A stretch of DNA of 64,000 bases from Symbiodinium natans (GCA_905221605.1 CAJNDS010002082.1:237501-301500), one strand, 5' to 3'; shown: positions 20,347 through 31,558, numbered from the stretch's first letter. Numbers and translations are program-made. The notes: generated from the sequence alone by a model not told the origin.

Positions 20347-20626
20347 GTTTAGGGTTAAGGGGTTTGGGGTTTAGGGCTTTGGGTTTTCGGGTTGTTCGGG
20401 TTTAGGGCTTAGGGTTTTCGGGTTTTGGTGTTTATCACATCAGAGAGTCCCGGTACTCCCAAGCCTCCAAACTCCTGGAACCCCGATCATCCCCGATCTA
20501 CGTATTGATTTGCTAACTATAATCATTTGACAATATGTATATATATATATATATTCATTTAGTATATGTCTTTAATCCAGTAATAAAAAAACATGAGAAA
20601 CCTATAAGACCACACCCGAACTGTAG

Positions 20627-20710
20627 GTCTCGGGGCTTCATGATCTCGACCCCCAGAAATCCCCTGGCGCACGCAAAGACTTCCGGGTGCATAGCACGGG
20701 GTGCAACACC
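20627..20710 (+). CDS. Well-delimited internal exon
   Basis: Acceptor GAACTGTAG, exactly 28 phase-0 codons (VSGLHDLDPQKSPGARKDFR then VHSTGCNT), canonical donor GTAAGC at 20711. Confidence 0.65.
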
Positions 20711-20975
20711 GTAAGCTCTGAGGCGACTCTGGGCTTAATGTAGCGGTCGGAATAGCTACCAGTAGTACTCCCTTATAGTCCCTTTGTAATTTGTTATACT
20801 ACAAGGATCCTTTCCCAAATCCTATTCTAATTATTCAGGCCCCTATCTTAGGGCTCCATTCGCCCTAACTCCATGGCTTCCATAGGGCCTGGAAAGCCCC
20901 AAAGGCCCCCCAAGTCCACTAAGTGCCTGTCAAAAAAAATCCGAAAACTGCTTGGCCTTCCGAAGGCCCCCCTAT

Positions 20976-21076
20976 CTGCTTAAGAACCCCCCCAAAAAAT
21001 ATGCAACATTCCTCCTTGCAAGGGTAGTATAGGGATTATTCTCTTGATTTTTTTGGGGGTGTTCTGAAGCAAACAG
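20976..21076. mobile_element. Introner-like element, family D
   Basis: TCTGCTTAAGAACCCCCCC ... TCCTTGCAAGGGTAGTATAG ... TTTTTGGGGGTGTTCTGAAGC. Inverted ends and central palindrome as in 46778-46885. Confidence 0.6.
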
Positions 21077-21354
21077 TCGAAACCCTGCACCGCCCCCTCC
21101 CCCCAGCTCATCCATCTGCCAATGAATTGCCGTGCAGGATTTCATGACTTGCAAGGCAAGGTCGGAGTGTGAGTTTTTAGGGTTTAGGGTTTGGGTCCGC
21201 GAGGGCTTGGGGCAGAGTGTTTGAGGGTTTCAAGGGCCCTAAACCCTAAACCCTAAATCCTAAACCCGAAGTGCCGTGGGAGAAGGAGTAGGAGTTGTGT
21301 CGAGCTTGGTCTACTCCCGACGGGCCTGCACACAGTGTCCCCAAAGATCTCATC

Positions 21355-21451
21355 TACTTGGAGGTTCATGGTACTTAAGACCTAATATGGCTGTAAGTAT
21401 ACTTTTAAGTGCAGTTATAACTGGTTAGTAAGTACCATGAACCTCCAAGTA
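21355..21451. mobile_element. Introner-like element, family C, between two coding-like segments
   Basis: TACTTGGAGGTTCATGGTAC at the left and GTACCATGAACCTCCAAGTA at the right are a perfect 20-bp inverted repeat. Coding-like sequence abuts both ends (PDGPAHSVPKDLI upstream; exon at 21450 downstream), so this is probably an intron. Confidence 0.75.
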
Positions 21452-21540
21452 CCGGACAGATGAAGTGTGACGCGGACACGAACTGCGTGGCCTTCGTCCG
21501 TCGTGCCGAAGACGACGTGGGTCGCTTGGGTGGCCTGAAC
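21450..21540 (+). CDS. Exon with PAN/apple-like Cys pattern
   Basis: Starts at the CCAAG acceptor formed by the end of the family C element. Reads GQMKCDADTNCVAFVRRAED followed by DVGRLGG. C-x(5)-C-V-A-F is typical of PAN/apple modules of secreted proteins; one half-module only, so tentative. Fits a secreted gene starting at 16979. Confidence 0.55.
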
Positions 21541-22324
21541 CCTACACCCTAAACCCTAAACCCTAAACCCTAAACCCTAAACCCTATTGAAGAGCGAATG
21601 TGAGTGGATTTTCTTGGTAGAGCTGCGTACACTGGCATACTCACCAAGCCTGGAACCTAAACCAACCAGTACAGGACCTCATTTGCAACCTTTTTCCCCC
21701 TAGACTCCTAAGTGTACAACTGCCAGACCCTAAACCCTAAACCCTAAACCCTAAACCCTAAACCCTAAACCCCAAACCCTAAACCCTAAACCCTAAGCCG
21801 GGATGAGCTGCACATGTTCCTCTCAGGCCCCCTGTGCGCCAGTTGCTCTGGCCTTACACCCTAAACCCTAAACCCTAAGTTCCAAATTCTAAGCCCTCAA
21901 TCCATCAATAAATCCCCTGAACCTTAAACCCTAAACCCTGAGTTCTAAATTCTAAACCCTAATTCATAAATCCCATAAATCCTCACCTCCAGCTCCCCTC
22001 CAGCTCCCTCAAGCCCCTGAGACCAAGCCGGAGCTTCAAAACCTTCCTCAGATTCAGGGCTGAGCGTTTAGGGTGTAGGGTTTGGGGTTTAGGCTTTAGG
22101 GTTTAGGGCCACAGGGTTTATCTCGAAGTAACTTAGTTACACACTCCCTTAATATGCGGCCTTTAGTTGGGGAACCCTTATATATCCCATGCCCTCAAGA
22201 AGGTAAGGGGACCATGCAACTTCCCTTAGGGCCCAGGGTTTGGCAGCTTGCTTCTTCTGACTTCTGCCCGGCACTTGCGGGATCTCTGGTGCAACACAAA
22301 AAGGGGGGGTTCAGGGTTTAGGTT
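21541..22324. other. Repeat-rich stretch with ambiguous open islands
   Basis: CCCTAAA arrays at 21545-21586, 21727-21797 and 21855-21880. Islands at 21590-21720 and 21797-21855 (RDELHMFLSGPLCASCSGL) are open but lack clear splice sites. Confidence 0.4.
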
Positions 22325-22424
22325 TGGGATGTTCCCCCTTGTACTAACAGCCCTTTATAGGGATTATCATAGGGGGTTGATAGAATCCTCATTAAGGACT
22401 GTGAGCATAGGGGGGAGCATCCCA
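22325..22424. mobile_element. Introner-like MITE, family B
   Basis: TGGGATGTTCCCCCTTGTAC ... AGCATAGGGGGGAGCATCCCA with central CCTTTATAGGGATT. Flanked on both sides by GTTTAGG, so it may have inserted in a telomere-type repeat. Confidence 0.7.
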
Positions 22425-22609
22425 AGTTTAGGGTTTGGGTATTAGGGCACGGTCTAGCTGGCCCCTATTTTGTTGAGGATCTTGCTCAAAAAAACCTGGT
22501 TCTCAACAGGATAGCTATAATATGATTATGTACCTTCATTAACAGACACACACACACACCCTTTTTTGTAGATTCTCGTCGTAGATAGCAGCTGAGGATA
22601 TCTGGGGAG

Positions 22610-22679
22610 TGCGACGGCCGCCATCATGAACGCCCGCGAGGATCCGACGAAGTTGCTGCAGGCTGGCCCATCTCCTTGA
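22610..22679 (+). CDS. Candidate exon
   Basis: After GGGGAG the frame reads ATAAIMNAREDPTKLLQAGP to TGA at 22677. Helical and charged. The stop may lie beyond a GC donor. Confidence 0.5.
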
Positions 22680-22718
22680 CAATTCGGGTGGGCCCTGAAC
22701 CCCAAACCCCAAACCCTA

Positions 22719-22799
22719 AACAGTCCTTAATGGGGATTATAATAGGGGGCACCATAATCCCTACTAAGGACTGTTAGTATCAGGGGAGGAACATCCCAA
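22719..22799. mobile_element. Family B element with left end replaced by telomere repeats
   Basis: CCTAAACAGTCCTTAATGGG ... CCTACTAAGGACTGTTAGTA then TCAGGGGAGGAACATCCCAA. The outer left arm is missing; CCCTAAA takes its place. Confidence 0.6.
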
Positions 22800-23204
22800 A
22801 CGATGGGGTTACTTTGAGCCCTCACCTTCTTTAAGCCATACATGGAGGTTTTTCGGAACAAGGGGGCTACCTTTTTTGAGGTTCCCATTTTGGGGTATAT
22901 TTAAGGCTAAGGATAGGTGTCTCGAGTACTTTTTTGAGCAGTGAAGTCTCGAAACGTTCGCAAGGCAGTTGGAACTTCGGAGTTTTTCCAGTTTGAATCT
23001 TTGAAGAAGGCAAAGACGAACGACCTGGGCCGCGAGTTCGGAGCTTGAAAGTTTGAAAGGCTTGAGAGTTCCCACAAAAGCAAACACGGCGGGGCCGGCG
23101 TTCGAGCTCGAAAGTTTCAAGGGCAGCTGGGGGGCGACTTTCCCTCAGTTTGGGATTTAGGGTTTGGGGTTTGGGGCTTGGGGTTAGCGGAGTTGAGGGT
23201 GCAG

Positions 23205-23294
23205 GTCCCAGATGACGTGCAGCTCGGAGACTGCTGGCTACTGGGCGCGGACAAGCTGCAGAAGTACAAGCTGGTCTCAGAGCACCTTGGCTAA
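23205..23294 (+). CDS. Probable 3' terminal exon
   Basis: Acceptor GGTGCAG, then VPDDVQLGDCWLLGADKLQK followed by YKLVSEHLG and TAA. Good composition; the stop directly before telomere repeats may mark the end of a gene whose earlier exons are upstream. Confidence 0.6.
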   Translation, partial: VPDDVQLGDCWLLGADKLQKYKLVSEHLG

Positions 23295-23677
23295 ACCCTG
23301 AACAATAAACCCCAAACCCCTAAACCCTGAACCATAAGAACCCTTATCTAGCAAGCACCTAAACCCCTAAACCCCTAAACCACAAGAATCCTTATCCAGG
23401 CAAGCGGAAATTGAAGACACATCTTGGCATTCGAGAGTGTGGCATGGGCAGTTTAGGGTTTACCGTTTACGGGTTTAGGGGGGTTATCTGTGACCCGCGT
23501 GCCTTCAGCCTCAATTTCAAAGCCCTAAGGACCCTGCCTGCCTAAGAGCACGCAGCTCGACTCCCTGTAGATCTAAACCCTAAACCCTAAACCCTTTAAA
23601 CCCTAAACCCTTTAAACCCTAAACCCTAAACCCTAAACCCCAGATCCGACCCCCCCCCCCCACATCAGCCAACCAAG

Positions 23678-23754
23678 GATCAAGTCGCGCCGGTTCACCG
23701 GGAAGTTTGCCACGCCCTTCCGAAAACTCAGCTCCTCTGCCATGGCTGAGGAGG
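23678..23754 (+). CDS. Candidate exon, basic
   Basis: After a poly-C tract and AACCAAG the frame reads IKSRRFTGKFATPFRKLSSS followed by AMAEE, to GTTTAGGG. Resembles a basic phosphorylatable linker; family unknown. Confidence 0.6.
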
Positions 23755-23806
23755 GTTTAGGGTTTAGGGTTTAGGGCTTAGGGAAGAGTCGGGAAGAGGA
23801 ATTCTA

Positions 23807-23920
23807 CTTGGTAGCCCAGTGGTACCCTTTACCCTTTGTTTTGGGGTTCTGGGTTCCCTTATAAAGGAACCAACCCCAGAAAGGGTGCCCTTACTGTAAT
23901 ATGGTTACTGGGCTACCAAG
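23807..23920. mobile_element. Introner-like element, family A, intact copy with 4-bp target duplication
   Basis: Perfect 14-bp inverted ends CTTGGTAGCCCAGT / ACTGGGCTACCAAG, inner GGTACCC/GGGTGCCC arms, TCTA on both sides. Same family as introns 2 and 3 of the cathepsin gene. Confidence 0.8.
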
Positions 23921-24069
23921 TCTATAGCCCTCTTTCGGGATTTTTGTGAATTTATATCAACCCCAAGGGTATATTGAGCTTGTAAGGAGAGTCTAGATGT
24001 AGGGTATAGGCCCGAGGATATGTTCATATTATCCTGTTTTGGGGGTGAGGAGTTTCTTCAGGAACAGTT

Positions 24070-24178
24070 CTTGATGGCTTGGCTGTACCCTTTTGCCTTT
24101 TTGGGCTCTGGGTTCCTTTCAAGAAGCAACACACACCGAAGGCCACCCTGAATTGAATACGGTTGCCGGGCTGCCAAT
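24070..24178. mobile_element. Family A element, diverged copy
   Basis: CTTGATGGCTTGGCTGTACCC ... GGTTGCCGGGCTGCCAA, only about 150 bp after the intact copy. Confidence 0.6.
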
Positions 24179-24239
24179 AGTTCTCACCCGTTTAGGGGGC
24201 CAACCTAGTTGTTGGAAAGCCTAGTTGTTGTCACAGGGT

Positions 24240-25090
24240 TTAGGGCACAACCCTAAACCCTAAACCCTGAAGCAACAAGGGGCTTAGGGTTCAGGGGATC
24301 CTGCATGAATGTGTGGGTGTTTCGTGGCCATGCCGAGAACTCCACGTTGACAAGGGGCTGTTGTGGTTCAGCGCTTAGAGGTGGTTTAGAGTTGAGCCAA
24401 AAGTTGCGGTCCAGAGCTAGCCACCACGTCAAAGGCCATCCTGCCTCGCGGAACCTCTCGATGCTGAGGTTTGCAGTAGTTCACGAGGCTCTTGCTCAAG
24501 TAGCGAATTGAATAAGTGCAGTAGCCACAGTCTAGGCACTGAACGTATGAACAACCCTAAGCCCGTACGCCTAAACCCTAAACCGGGCAAGGGATTATAC
24601 CAGGCCGTATCGCAACAGTGACCCCAAAAGGGAACGTCAAGTAGATGAGTTTCTTGGCGACAGCCCGCGCCCCTGCGTCGCAGTTTTCAGAGTCTGAGTT
24701 TGACACAAAGGCCTCACATGAATGCTGTGGCTAGCTCTTGACTTGTGACTTTAGCATTTGGGGCAAGGTGGGCTGTAGTTTCAGGTTCCTCGTTTATCAG
24801 CCCGAAGCCGTTCCCCAACCATCGCGCACGCCTACTCGGGCGTCACTCTGGGATTCACCGTCTTTGTATAAAGTCGAACCATCCGATACGCATGTAAGCT
24901 TACAGTGGTGCTGCGCCATGAATATCCGGAAGGTGGAGTTGAGAGATAGCTCTGCTAGAAGACAGCAGAGGGAGTGGCTGATACATGCTCAAGCCTTTGC
25001 TGCCCTTTGTCTTGCACAGCTTGCCGCCGTTCTTGTTTGTCAAGAATGGGCGGATTTACGAGGTTTGGACCTAAACCCTAAACCCTAAAC
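24240..25090. other. Coding-like stretch of uncertain strand
   Basis: Several frames are open on both strands, for example minus-strand CEAFVSNSDSENCDAGARAV at about 24640-24710 and a plus-strand frame at 24738-25088 of 116 codons. No phase-consistent exon chain could be chosen. Confidence 0.35.
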
Positions 25091-25197
25091 CCTAGACCCT
25101 AGACCCTAAACGCTAAACGCTAAACCCTAAACCCTGAACCCTAAACCCTAAACCCTAAGGCGTTTTAACCCCTTTGTGTGCTGAGCTGTATGGGTAG

Positions 25198-25281
25198 TGC
25201 GACGAAAGCCTGCAGCGACTCAGCGCCTTGGAAGTCTTCACCTTGTTGCGAGCCAAGCAGCCGGAACCTACGAGCGAGAGC
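25198..25281 (+). CDS. Candidate internal exon
   Basis: Acceptor TGGGTAG, 28 phase-0 codons (CDESLQRLSALEVFTLLRAK then QPEPTSES) up to CTAAACCC. Helical and Leu-rich. The donor is not canonical. Confidence 0.55.
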
Positions 25282-25303
25282 CTAAACCCTGAACTCTAAG
25301 CTC

Positions 25304-25442
25304 GGGGTTTAGGGGTTTTGGGGTTTAGGGGTTTAGGGGTTGAGGGGTTGAGGGGTTGAGGGGTTTAGGGGTTTAGGGGTGTAGGGGTTTAGGGGTTTAG
25401 GGGTGTAGGGGTGTAGGGGTTCAGGGGTTTAGGGTTTAGGGG
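25304..25442 (+). repeat. 8-bp variant array GGGGTTTA / GGGGTTGA / GGGGTGTA
   Basis: About 16 octamers with an extra G relative to TTTAGGG; three adjacent TTGAGGGG and clustered TGTAGGGG units show local copying. Confidence 0.95.
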
Positions 25443-26689
25443 TGTGGGTTACATGAGCCCTTCGAAAAGCCCGCCACTACCCTTTGGAAGGCTCACGTAA
25501 CCCACCCAATGGGCAATCTAGTTGTCTAGCGTGTTATGCTAGGGGGGTTGAAAGTTCATGCCGGGGCGTGGGAAGGGATCTCCTCAGAGCCAGACCCCTA
25601 ATCAAGCAGCCCAGGTCCCTCCTACAAGAAGAGCCCCCTCTAGAAGCGCACGCGAGTCGTGAGTTCAGCACCCTAGCCTGAAGCGACATCCTAGATTCCA
25701 TGCTGCCTTGAGCCCTGTAATGCTACAGCTCCAACCCACATCCATGCAAGGCTTGGAAACGAAAGGTATGATCTCACGAGCCGTGCATAGCCGGTCCATC
25801 GAGAAGGTGACTTACGAGAAGCGCCTCGACTTGGTCATCAGAACCCGGAGGGTTTGGTGTTGCCATAAGGGTAGGATAGAATTTGGCTTTGGATCCGTGC
25901 GATTGCAGTTGTGACTGCCGAGGCGTTTTGGTGTGGACCGCTTACTGCTTTACAGCTCCTTTATAAGCCTAAACCCTACAACACCAAAGGAATCCCGAAA
26001 GCCAAGCCGGCCAGACTGTTTCAACTGCGAGGACTCTCTTCCGTTCTCCGTGCATCAAAGGGTCCCAACCAAGCCCCCAAAGGCCCTAAGCCCTAAACCC
26101 TGCTGGTCTGAAGTCATGGCTACTATGATTGTTTCTACAACGATGATCATAAATTCTTATTCTTTGTCATGACTAGTGCTCTTCTGGTTTATTGTTCTTG
26201 CTATCGCCGCATTCGGAGGCCTTTAGCTCCTCCCAGCTTACCAAAGCGGCAACCCATTACGCATGTCCGTGTCTTGCGTTCTCGGCGAAGAAGAAAACAG
26301 CCCCCCCCCACTCCTCCCTGCACCCTCACCGCTTCTAGGCGCGACTGCCAGTGCGAGTACCGCTATCTCGGAGTAAGGCACAGCACGGACGTGGAGAGGC
26401 CCAGCTGTGGACATTCATGCGGCCATATGATAGTCCGTTTGATGCAGAAAACCGATAGTTCAGAGACTGCTGCTGCAGAATATTGCTCAAAGCCCTGAGT
26501 CTTGAATGACAAGTCCAGTTGGAGATAAGCACATTCTACATCTGGGTTTTGCTCGGGTGTCGCAGTGTGTGTTGGGTGTTTTCTCTTGCTTTGAGCCTTG
26601 TGGTTTAGGACTGTCGGATGCGCAAGCCCTCGCGGTAGACCCCACAATGGCAAGGGGACCATGTTACGGGACCGTGTTTTTCCACTGAT
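25443..26689. other. Low-repeat stretch with open frames of unclear status
   Basis: Few telomere units. A plus frame at 25708-25914 includes MISRAVHSRSIEKVTYEKRL and looks protein-like; frames on both strands at 26335-26690 overlap and cannot be separated. Confidence 0.35.
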
Positions 26690-27660
26690 AATGACCCCTG
26701 TATGCCCGAATCTCGGACGCCCAAATGGGTTGCGTTCAAAATTCGAGTGTCTGCTCAGTTACTTTAATTTACATTAATTGGTTTGGCCGGTCTATTTTCA
26801 TGTCTTTGCTATAAGGCGGCACCGAGGGGGATCCCCTAAAACCCCAGTGTGGCGCTAGGAAAACGCTAGGTTCGCGCTAGGTAAAATCAACAAACATTAT
26901 TTCAAATCTCGCATGTCACCACTAAGCGAACCCAACAGAGATTGTGAGAAGGTCCAGCCAGGCGCACCACCCGAAATGTGCGTACAACATCCGGGGTGGT
27001 GTAATGACCCCGCACCTCTTCGGTATGAATTGACGGGGCCCCTTTTGCCAGGATAGAGGTTCTTCTAGGAAAACGATGACAAGAAAGAAACGATATTCTT
27101 GTTATACTTGGTTACATTTGCTGCTCCTGGCTTGTTTTCGTCGTTCATCACGTCGTAGTATCAGATCTTGGAAAATCCGGCACAGTGTTTTGCGCTAGCG
27201 CCGCGCTAGCACGGCGCTAGCAAAATGTCAACGCAACCTCCCCCGGCAGACCATGGCCCATTCCTCCTCTAGCAGACCACAAAGGAACACCATAGAACCG
27301 AGAGTGCTATGCTTGCTGGAGCTCGAGCCCCGCAAGTGGCGACAGCGGAGAAAGCTTCGCGCGCGCCAGAACTCCAGCAGTAGCAGTATGTAGCACTAAC
27401 ACTAAGAGTTGTTGTGACGACTCGTCCGACAGCAGCGCCTGAAAAATGGTCCGCGCTAGCACCCTTTCTAGGAAATCATGCTTGGATCCTTCAAATGTCG
27501 CGTTTGCTACTCCATCTCAATCAGCTTCTTTTTCCTTCAGGACATAAGGCGGCACCGAGGGAGTTCCGATTTAACGTCAATTTCGGGAACAAGCATTTTG
27601 ACAACAACCCAAATGTAGCCTTAATTAAAACCTTGGAGACCCTAAACCTTTAGGTACAGA
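26690..27660. other. Telomere-repeat-free segment with clustered CGCTAG
   Basis: CGCTAG occurs seven times (about 26853, 26867, 26877, 27192, 27203, 27214, 27453). ATAAGGCGGCACCGAGGG is present at 26812 and 27544, and CTAGGAAA recurs beside several sites. Could be a degraded repeat or transposon; no product recognised. Confidence 0.5.
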
Positions 27661-27934
27661 CATCCTCAGAGCCCTCCAGGTAAATTCACGAATGCTTGCA
27701 TAGAGCCATCAACAGCAAATCGCCAAGCAGAAGCAGACGTAAACCTTAAACCCTAAACCCTAAACCTTAAACCCTAAACCCTAGACAGCAGCTAGCCAGC
27801 CATCGAATGTCAGCTTCTCAAGTCGGTGGTTCGACCCTAAAACCTAAACCCTAAACCCTGAACCCTGAACCCTGAACCCTAAACCCTAAACCCGTGGGAC
27901 CCGGAGGTTGGCTGCCGCCGTCCGGGCCGGGTCT

Positions 27935-28018
27935 CAGCCTAGCGCGACCCAGATCCTCACAATGTGCGAAGGCGAGTACCGATACATTGGTGCCTTGGCT
28001 GCCAGTGACACCCCCTAG
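27935..28018 (+). CDS. Candidate exon, approximate ends
   Basis: Reads ATQILTMCEGEYRYIGALAA followed by SDTP and TAG, flanked by CCCTAAA-type repeats on both sides. The acceptor may be CTCAG (27936), CCTAG or CCCAG (27952). Confidence 0.45.
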   Translation, partial: QPSATQILTMCEGEYRYIGALAASDTP

Positions 28019-29209
28019 AAGTGCAGACCCAAAACCCAAACCCCTAAAACCCGAAACCCTAAACCCTAAACCCCGTATACCCGCATTTTCTAAACTTGGG
28101 CTCCAGTATGTCTCTGACCTTTCCCCGTAAACGCTTGCGAAACGGGTGGGAAAAAACCCGTATACCCTCAACCCCCTAAACCTTAAACCCCCAAACCCTA
28201 CACCCTAAACCCCTAAACCCCCTGACTGTGGGCTGGGGATTCGGATCCTTATAAATGCCAGGCCGCACTCGGTTCAGACTCCGGGCCCTGGGAGTCTTCT
28301 TTGTGACATCTCCCATGTGGGGTTTGCGACGTCAAGATAGGGGTGCCTAATTGGGGGTTTAGGGTTTAGGGTTTAGGGGTAGCTTTTTGGGGCCCTTATT
28401 ATGAGGGAATCCAATTATTCGGAGGTCTATACTAGGGGTCCCCTATTTTCGTAAACAGCCATGTTGATTACGTCTGCACATGACTGAATGGCCTAAAGGC
28501 GTTTACATAGGGTTTCGGGTTGACCGCGTAGTTCATGCAAAATACAGCATGCCCGCTCTTGTTTTTACACTCACATTGAACTTCTACATATGCATGTATA
28601 GAAAATACAACTTTCTAGAGCCTAGGGGCATGTTCACATTGTTTACAACTTTCTAGAGGTACGTTCATATTTCTTAGCTTGATTCAATCTTGGCCCCTCC
28701 CCATCTTTTTCAAGAAGCCAGAGGGGGCTTACGGTGCCCTAAAACCCTAAAACCCTAAACCCTACATATCCCTAAACACAACACCCTAAACCCGAAGCAA
28801 CAAAACCCTAAAGCCCTTAACCACAAACCGTACTCTTGGTCCAAAGAAGCTGACCTGACCTCGACGCTTGTAGCATCTAGGCCGTCTTTGGCTGAACCCG
28901 ATGCTTGGGACCCTACCCCTTTACTACTGCAAGCTACATCCTGGGGTATATGGTTTACCCTCAAAACCTCAAGCCCTAAACTCGAATGCAAAAATGGGTG
29001 GTTCATATGGTCCTTAAGGCTGTCGACTCATTTTGGGGGCTATCCAGGTCTAGGTAGGCCCTGGGGACATGTTCTATTTTTCCCAGCTCCTGTTTTGGGG
29101 ATCCCGGTGGGTTTACGAAGTCATTGGGGTAATTCTATGTTGGGAAGTACCCACCTTGCCCTAAACCCTAAACCCTAATCTCTAACCCTAAACCCTACAC
29201 CCTTGGCAG
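28019..29209. other. Stretch without a confident exon
   Basis: Contains a possible family G inverted-repeat element at about 28376-28468 (shares GGGGTCCCC-TATTTTCG with 38430-38460), a T-rich tract at 28555-28690 with ACAACTTTCTAGAG twice, and overlapping frames at 28755-29178. Confidence 0.4.
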
Positions 29210-29310
29210 GGAAGGAGTTTGTGCAGTATGGGGTGGAGTCGATCTACCAGCGCACCGATGGGCAGAAATTCATCTACCTTTGCGCAGCTGCGCCTGGGCG
29301 CAGGAGCTAA
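29210..29310 (+). CDS. Candidate exon, possibly terminal
   Basis: Acceptor CCTTGGCAG, then KEFVQYGVESIYQRTDGQKF followed by IYLCAAAPGRRS and TAA. CCCTAAA upstream, TTTAGGG downstream. Confidence 0.6.
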
Positions 29311-29935
29311 AGCCCCCAAGGTCTCCTAGGGTTTAGGGTTTAGGGTTTAGGGTTTAGGGTTTAGCCAACCCACCCCCCTTAAAGCCCCGAAACCCTAGCG
29401 CCCAGCCCACCAAGGTTGAGGGTTGTGGCGTAGGGTTCAGGGCTCAGGGCTTAAGGGAATGGCGCACCGCTTGAGTCTCTGAAAAGGGCAGATTTCAGAT
29501 TTTCACGACCGCTCTTCCTGTCAGACTCTTTGGCTTGGGCCTAGGGAGACCATGGCAAGCCTCAGTTTGCGAGGCACTACAAGTAGCTAACCTGCGCTGT
29601 TTAGAGTTCGCGCATGAACCCATCATGGCCATTCATGCAGACGCCAAGCAGACATGACATTGACATGAATGAATATTTTCTATGCATGTATTCACGTCTG
29701 TACCTGTATATATATAATCGGTGTATATGTATGGCAGTTCGGGTTTGTCTAGATGGGATTCAGACTGTGTTTGGCAAAGTGCGCATCGTCCGGCGTTCCA
29801 AGCGTCTAAAGTTCCCACACCGCTGTTTGTGCGCATTCAACCTTTAAGACTTTATGACCCTAAACCCTAAACCCTAAACCCGAACCCCTAAACCCTAAAC
29901 CCTAAACCCTAAACCCTAAACCCTAAACCCTAAAG

Positions 29936-30030
29936 GAGTTGCATGAGAAAGCCCAGGGGGATGATGGGCAGCAGCGACTTGAGCGGGAGTGGTACTGCGC
30001 TCCTCAGCTGGTCGGTCGTGGGATTGCCAG
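29936..30030 (+). CDS. Internal exon with telomere-type splice flanks
   Basis: The acceptor is the end of a CCCTAAA array itself (CCCTAAAG). Reads ELHEKAQGDDGQQRLEREWY followed by CAPQLVGRGIA, donor GTTTAGGG in a TTTAGGG array. Confidence 0.65.
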
Positions 30031-30387
30031 GTTTAGGGTTTAGGGTTTAGGGTTTAGGGTCTAGGGTCTAGGGTTTAGGGTTTAGGGTTGGGGGTTTAGG
30101 GTTTAGGGCTTAGGGTTTTGGTTTTGGGGTTTAGGGTTCAGGGTTTAAGGTTCAGGGTTTAGTGCACTTGAGAGACTCAAAGGGTTTAGGGTAAAGGGTT
30201 ACGGGTAAAGGGGAGCAGGACTTGAGGGTTAAGGTGAGCTTCCTTGGCGTTTCCTTAAAGTGTGACTAAATAAAGCTGATAAACCCTCAAGATTGCCTTA
30301 AAGTGTGACTAAAGCTTCTAAACCCTAAGATTGCCTTACAGTGTGACTAAAGCTGCTAAACCCTAAGAGGCCTAAACCCCAAACTTT

Positions 30388-30487
30388 GGCCTAAACCCTA
30401 AACCCTAAACCCTAAACCCTAAACCCTAAACCCTAAACCCTAAACCCTAAACCCTAAACCCTAAACCCTAAACCCTAAACCCTAAAC
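30388..30487 (-). repeat. CCCTAAA array, about 14 copies
   Basis: Perfect tandem 7-mers directly before the exon at 30491. Confidence 0.95.
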
Positions 30488-30490
30488 CAC

Positions 30491-30543
30491 ATCCCACCAT
30501 CAGCAAAGCTACCCCCGAAGCCTGGGCCCAGCCTTCAACACAG
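30491..30543 (+). CDS. Candidate exon before a family F introner
   Basis: Reads HPTISKATPEAWAQPSTQ and stops exactly at GTGCTGGG, the start of the family F element. In phase 0 with the exon at 30639. Confidence 0.5.
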
Positions 30544-30638
30544 GTGCTGGGTCAGCTTTAACCGGCAGGGTAAACCCACCTAATTCCCAAAGGTTAACCT
30601 TTTTTTTGTTTTTCCCCCAAGGGAAGTCAGCACCTAAG
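30544..30638. mobile_element. Introner-like element, family F, as a GT-AG intron
   Basis: GTGCTGGGT ... TAAACCC ... AAAGGTTAACC ... GTCAGCACCTAAG: inverted ends GGTGCTG/CAGCACC, GT at the left and AG at the right edge. Copies at 43549 and 46131. Confidence 0.65.
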
Positions 30639-30681
30639 CCGATGATGCCGGCTTTAGGCTTCGAAAGTTCCAATCCTGCGG
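30639..30681 (+). CDS. Candidate exon after a family F introner
   Basis: Reads PMMPALGFESSNPA to GTTTAGGG; in frame with 30491-30543. Confidence 0.5.
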
Positions 30682-30752
30682 GTTTAGGGTTTGGGGTTGA
30701 TTGCAGTCCAGTTTCAAAAGTGCTTATAGGGTGGTTTCTGTTTCAACAAAAG

Positions 30753-30818
30753 GTGGTCTAGTGAGGCTCAACCTGATGTTGCCCGGCCTGGCTGATGAAT
30801 TTCCGAACAACTACCCCA
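30753..30818 (+). CDS. Candidate internal exon
   Basis: Acceptor TTTCAACAAAAG, then GLVRLNLMLPGLADEFPNNY and P to a GTTAGG donor. Confidence 0.6.
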
Positions 30819-30930
30819 GTTAGGGTTGAGGGCTTACACCCCTATACCTGTTCATGGGTATGGGTTTTGGCCACCTGAGATACTTAGATTTTATCGATAC
30901 AGTACCCATTCTCTTTATAACTCTGCCTAG

Positions 30931-30993
30931 ACCCACCATTCAGCTTTCAAGTCATCAGGGAGCCCACCGCCCTCTTTTGCAACCTCCATGCAG
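30931..30993 (+). CDS. Well-delimited internal exon
   Basis: Polypyrimidine-rich acceptor (TTCTCTTTATAACTCTGCCTAG shortened here to its TAG end), 21 phase-0 codons (THHSAFKSSGSPPPSFATSM then Q), donor GTGGTC. Ser/Pro-rich linker. Confidence 0.6.
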
Positions 30994-31396
30994 GTGGTCT
31001 CCCTAAACCCTAGGCCCTAACCCTTTCTGGGCTTCTGAAGCCTTGGTTGATTGTTCAGCACTTAGCCCCTAAACCCTAAACCCTAATTAAACCCTAAACC
31101 CTAAACCCTAAACCCTAAACCCTAAACCCCGGCTTCTTTCCCACTTTAACACAGCATCCCACCGAACCAAGGGCGTCATAGAGGTACGCTCCATCATGTC
31201 TCTTAACCACCTTCTAATCAGTGATCTAGACTGGGAGCATTTATAGCATACAACCTAAGTTCAACTCCTTGTGAGTAGCTATACCGAATTATAGTCAGCC
31301 ACCGAAGTTCAGCACCTTGTATAGATAGCCATATGCCTCCAGTCGAATACCTAAGTTCGATGAGGTGGACGCTTCTAGTTCTTTTGAGTTTTTTGA

Positions 31397-31482
31397 CCCT
31401 AAACCCTAAACCCTAAACCCTAAACCCTAAACCCTAAACCCTAAACCCTAAACCCTAAACCCTAAACCCTAAACCCTAAACC
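31397..31482 (-). repeat. CCCTAAA array, about 12 copies
   Basis: Perfect 7-mers ending at CCGAG, the acceptor of the next exon. Confidence 0.95.
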
Positions 31483-31485
31483 GAG

Positions 31486-31558
31486 TGGAGCCTCCAGCCT
31501 GGCATCCAAGGTGGACGTCGAGGATCCCAAGATGGTGAAGGAGAAGGCCGGGCTTGGG
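31486..31558 (+). CDS. Candidate exon between C-rich and G-rich arrays
   Basis: Reads GASSLASKVDVEDPKMVKEK followed by AGLG to a GTTCAGG donor. Charged, Lys-rich. C-rich array upstream, TTTAGGG array downstream. Confidence 0.6.
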
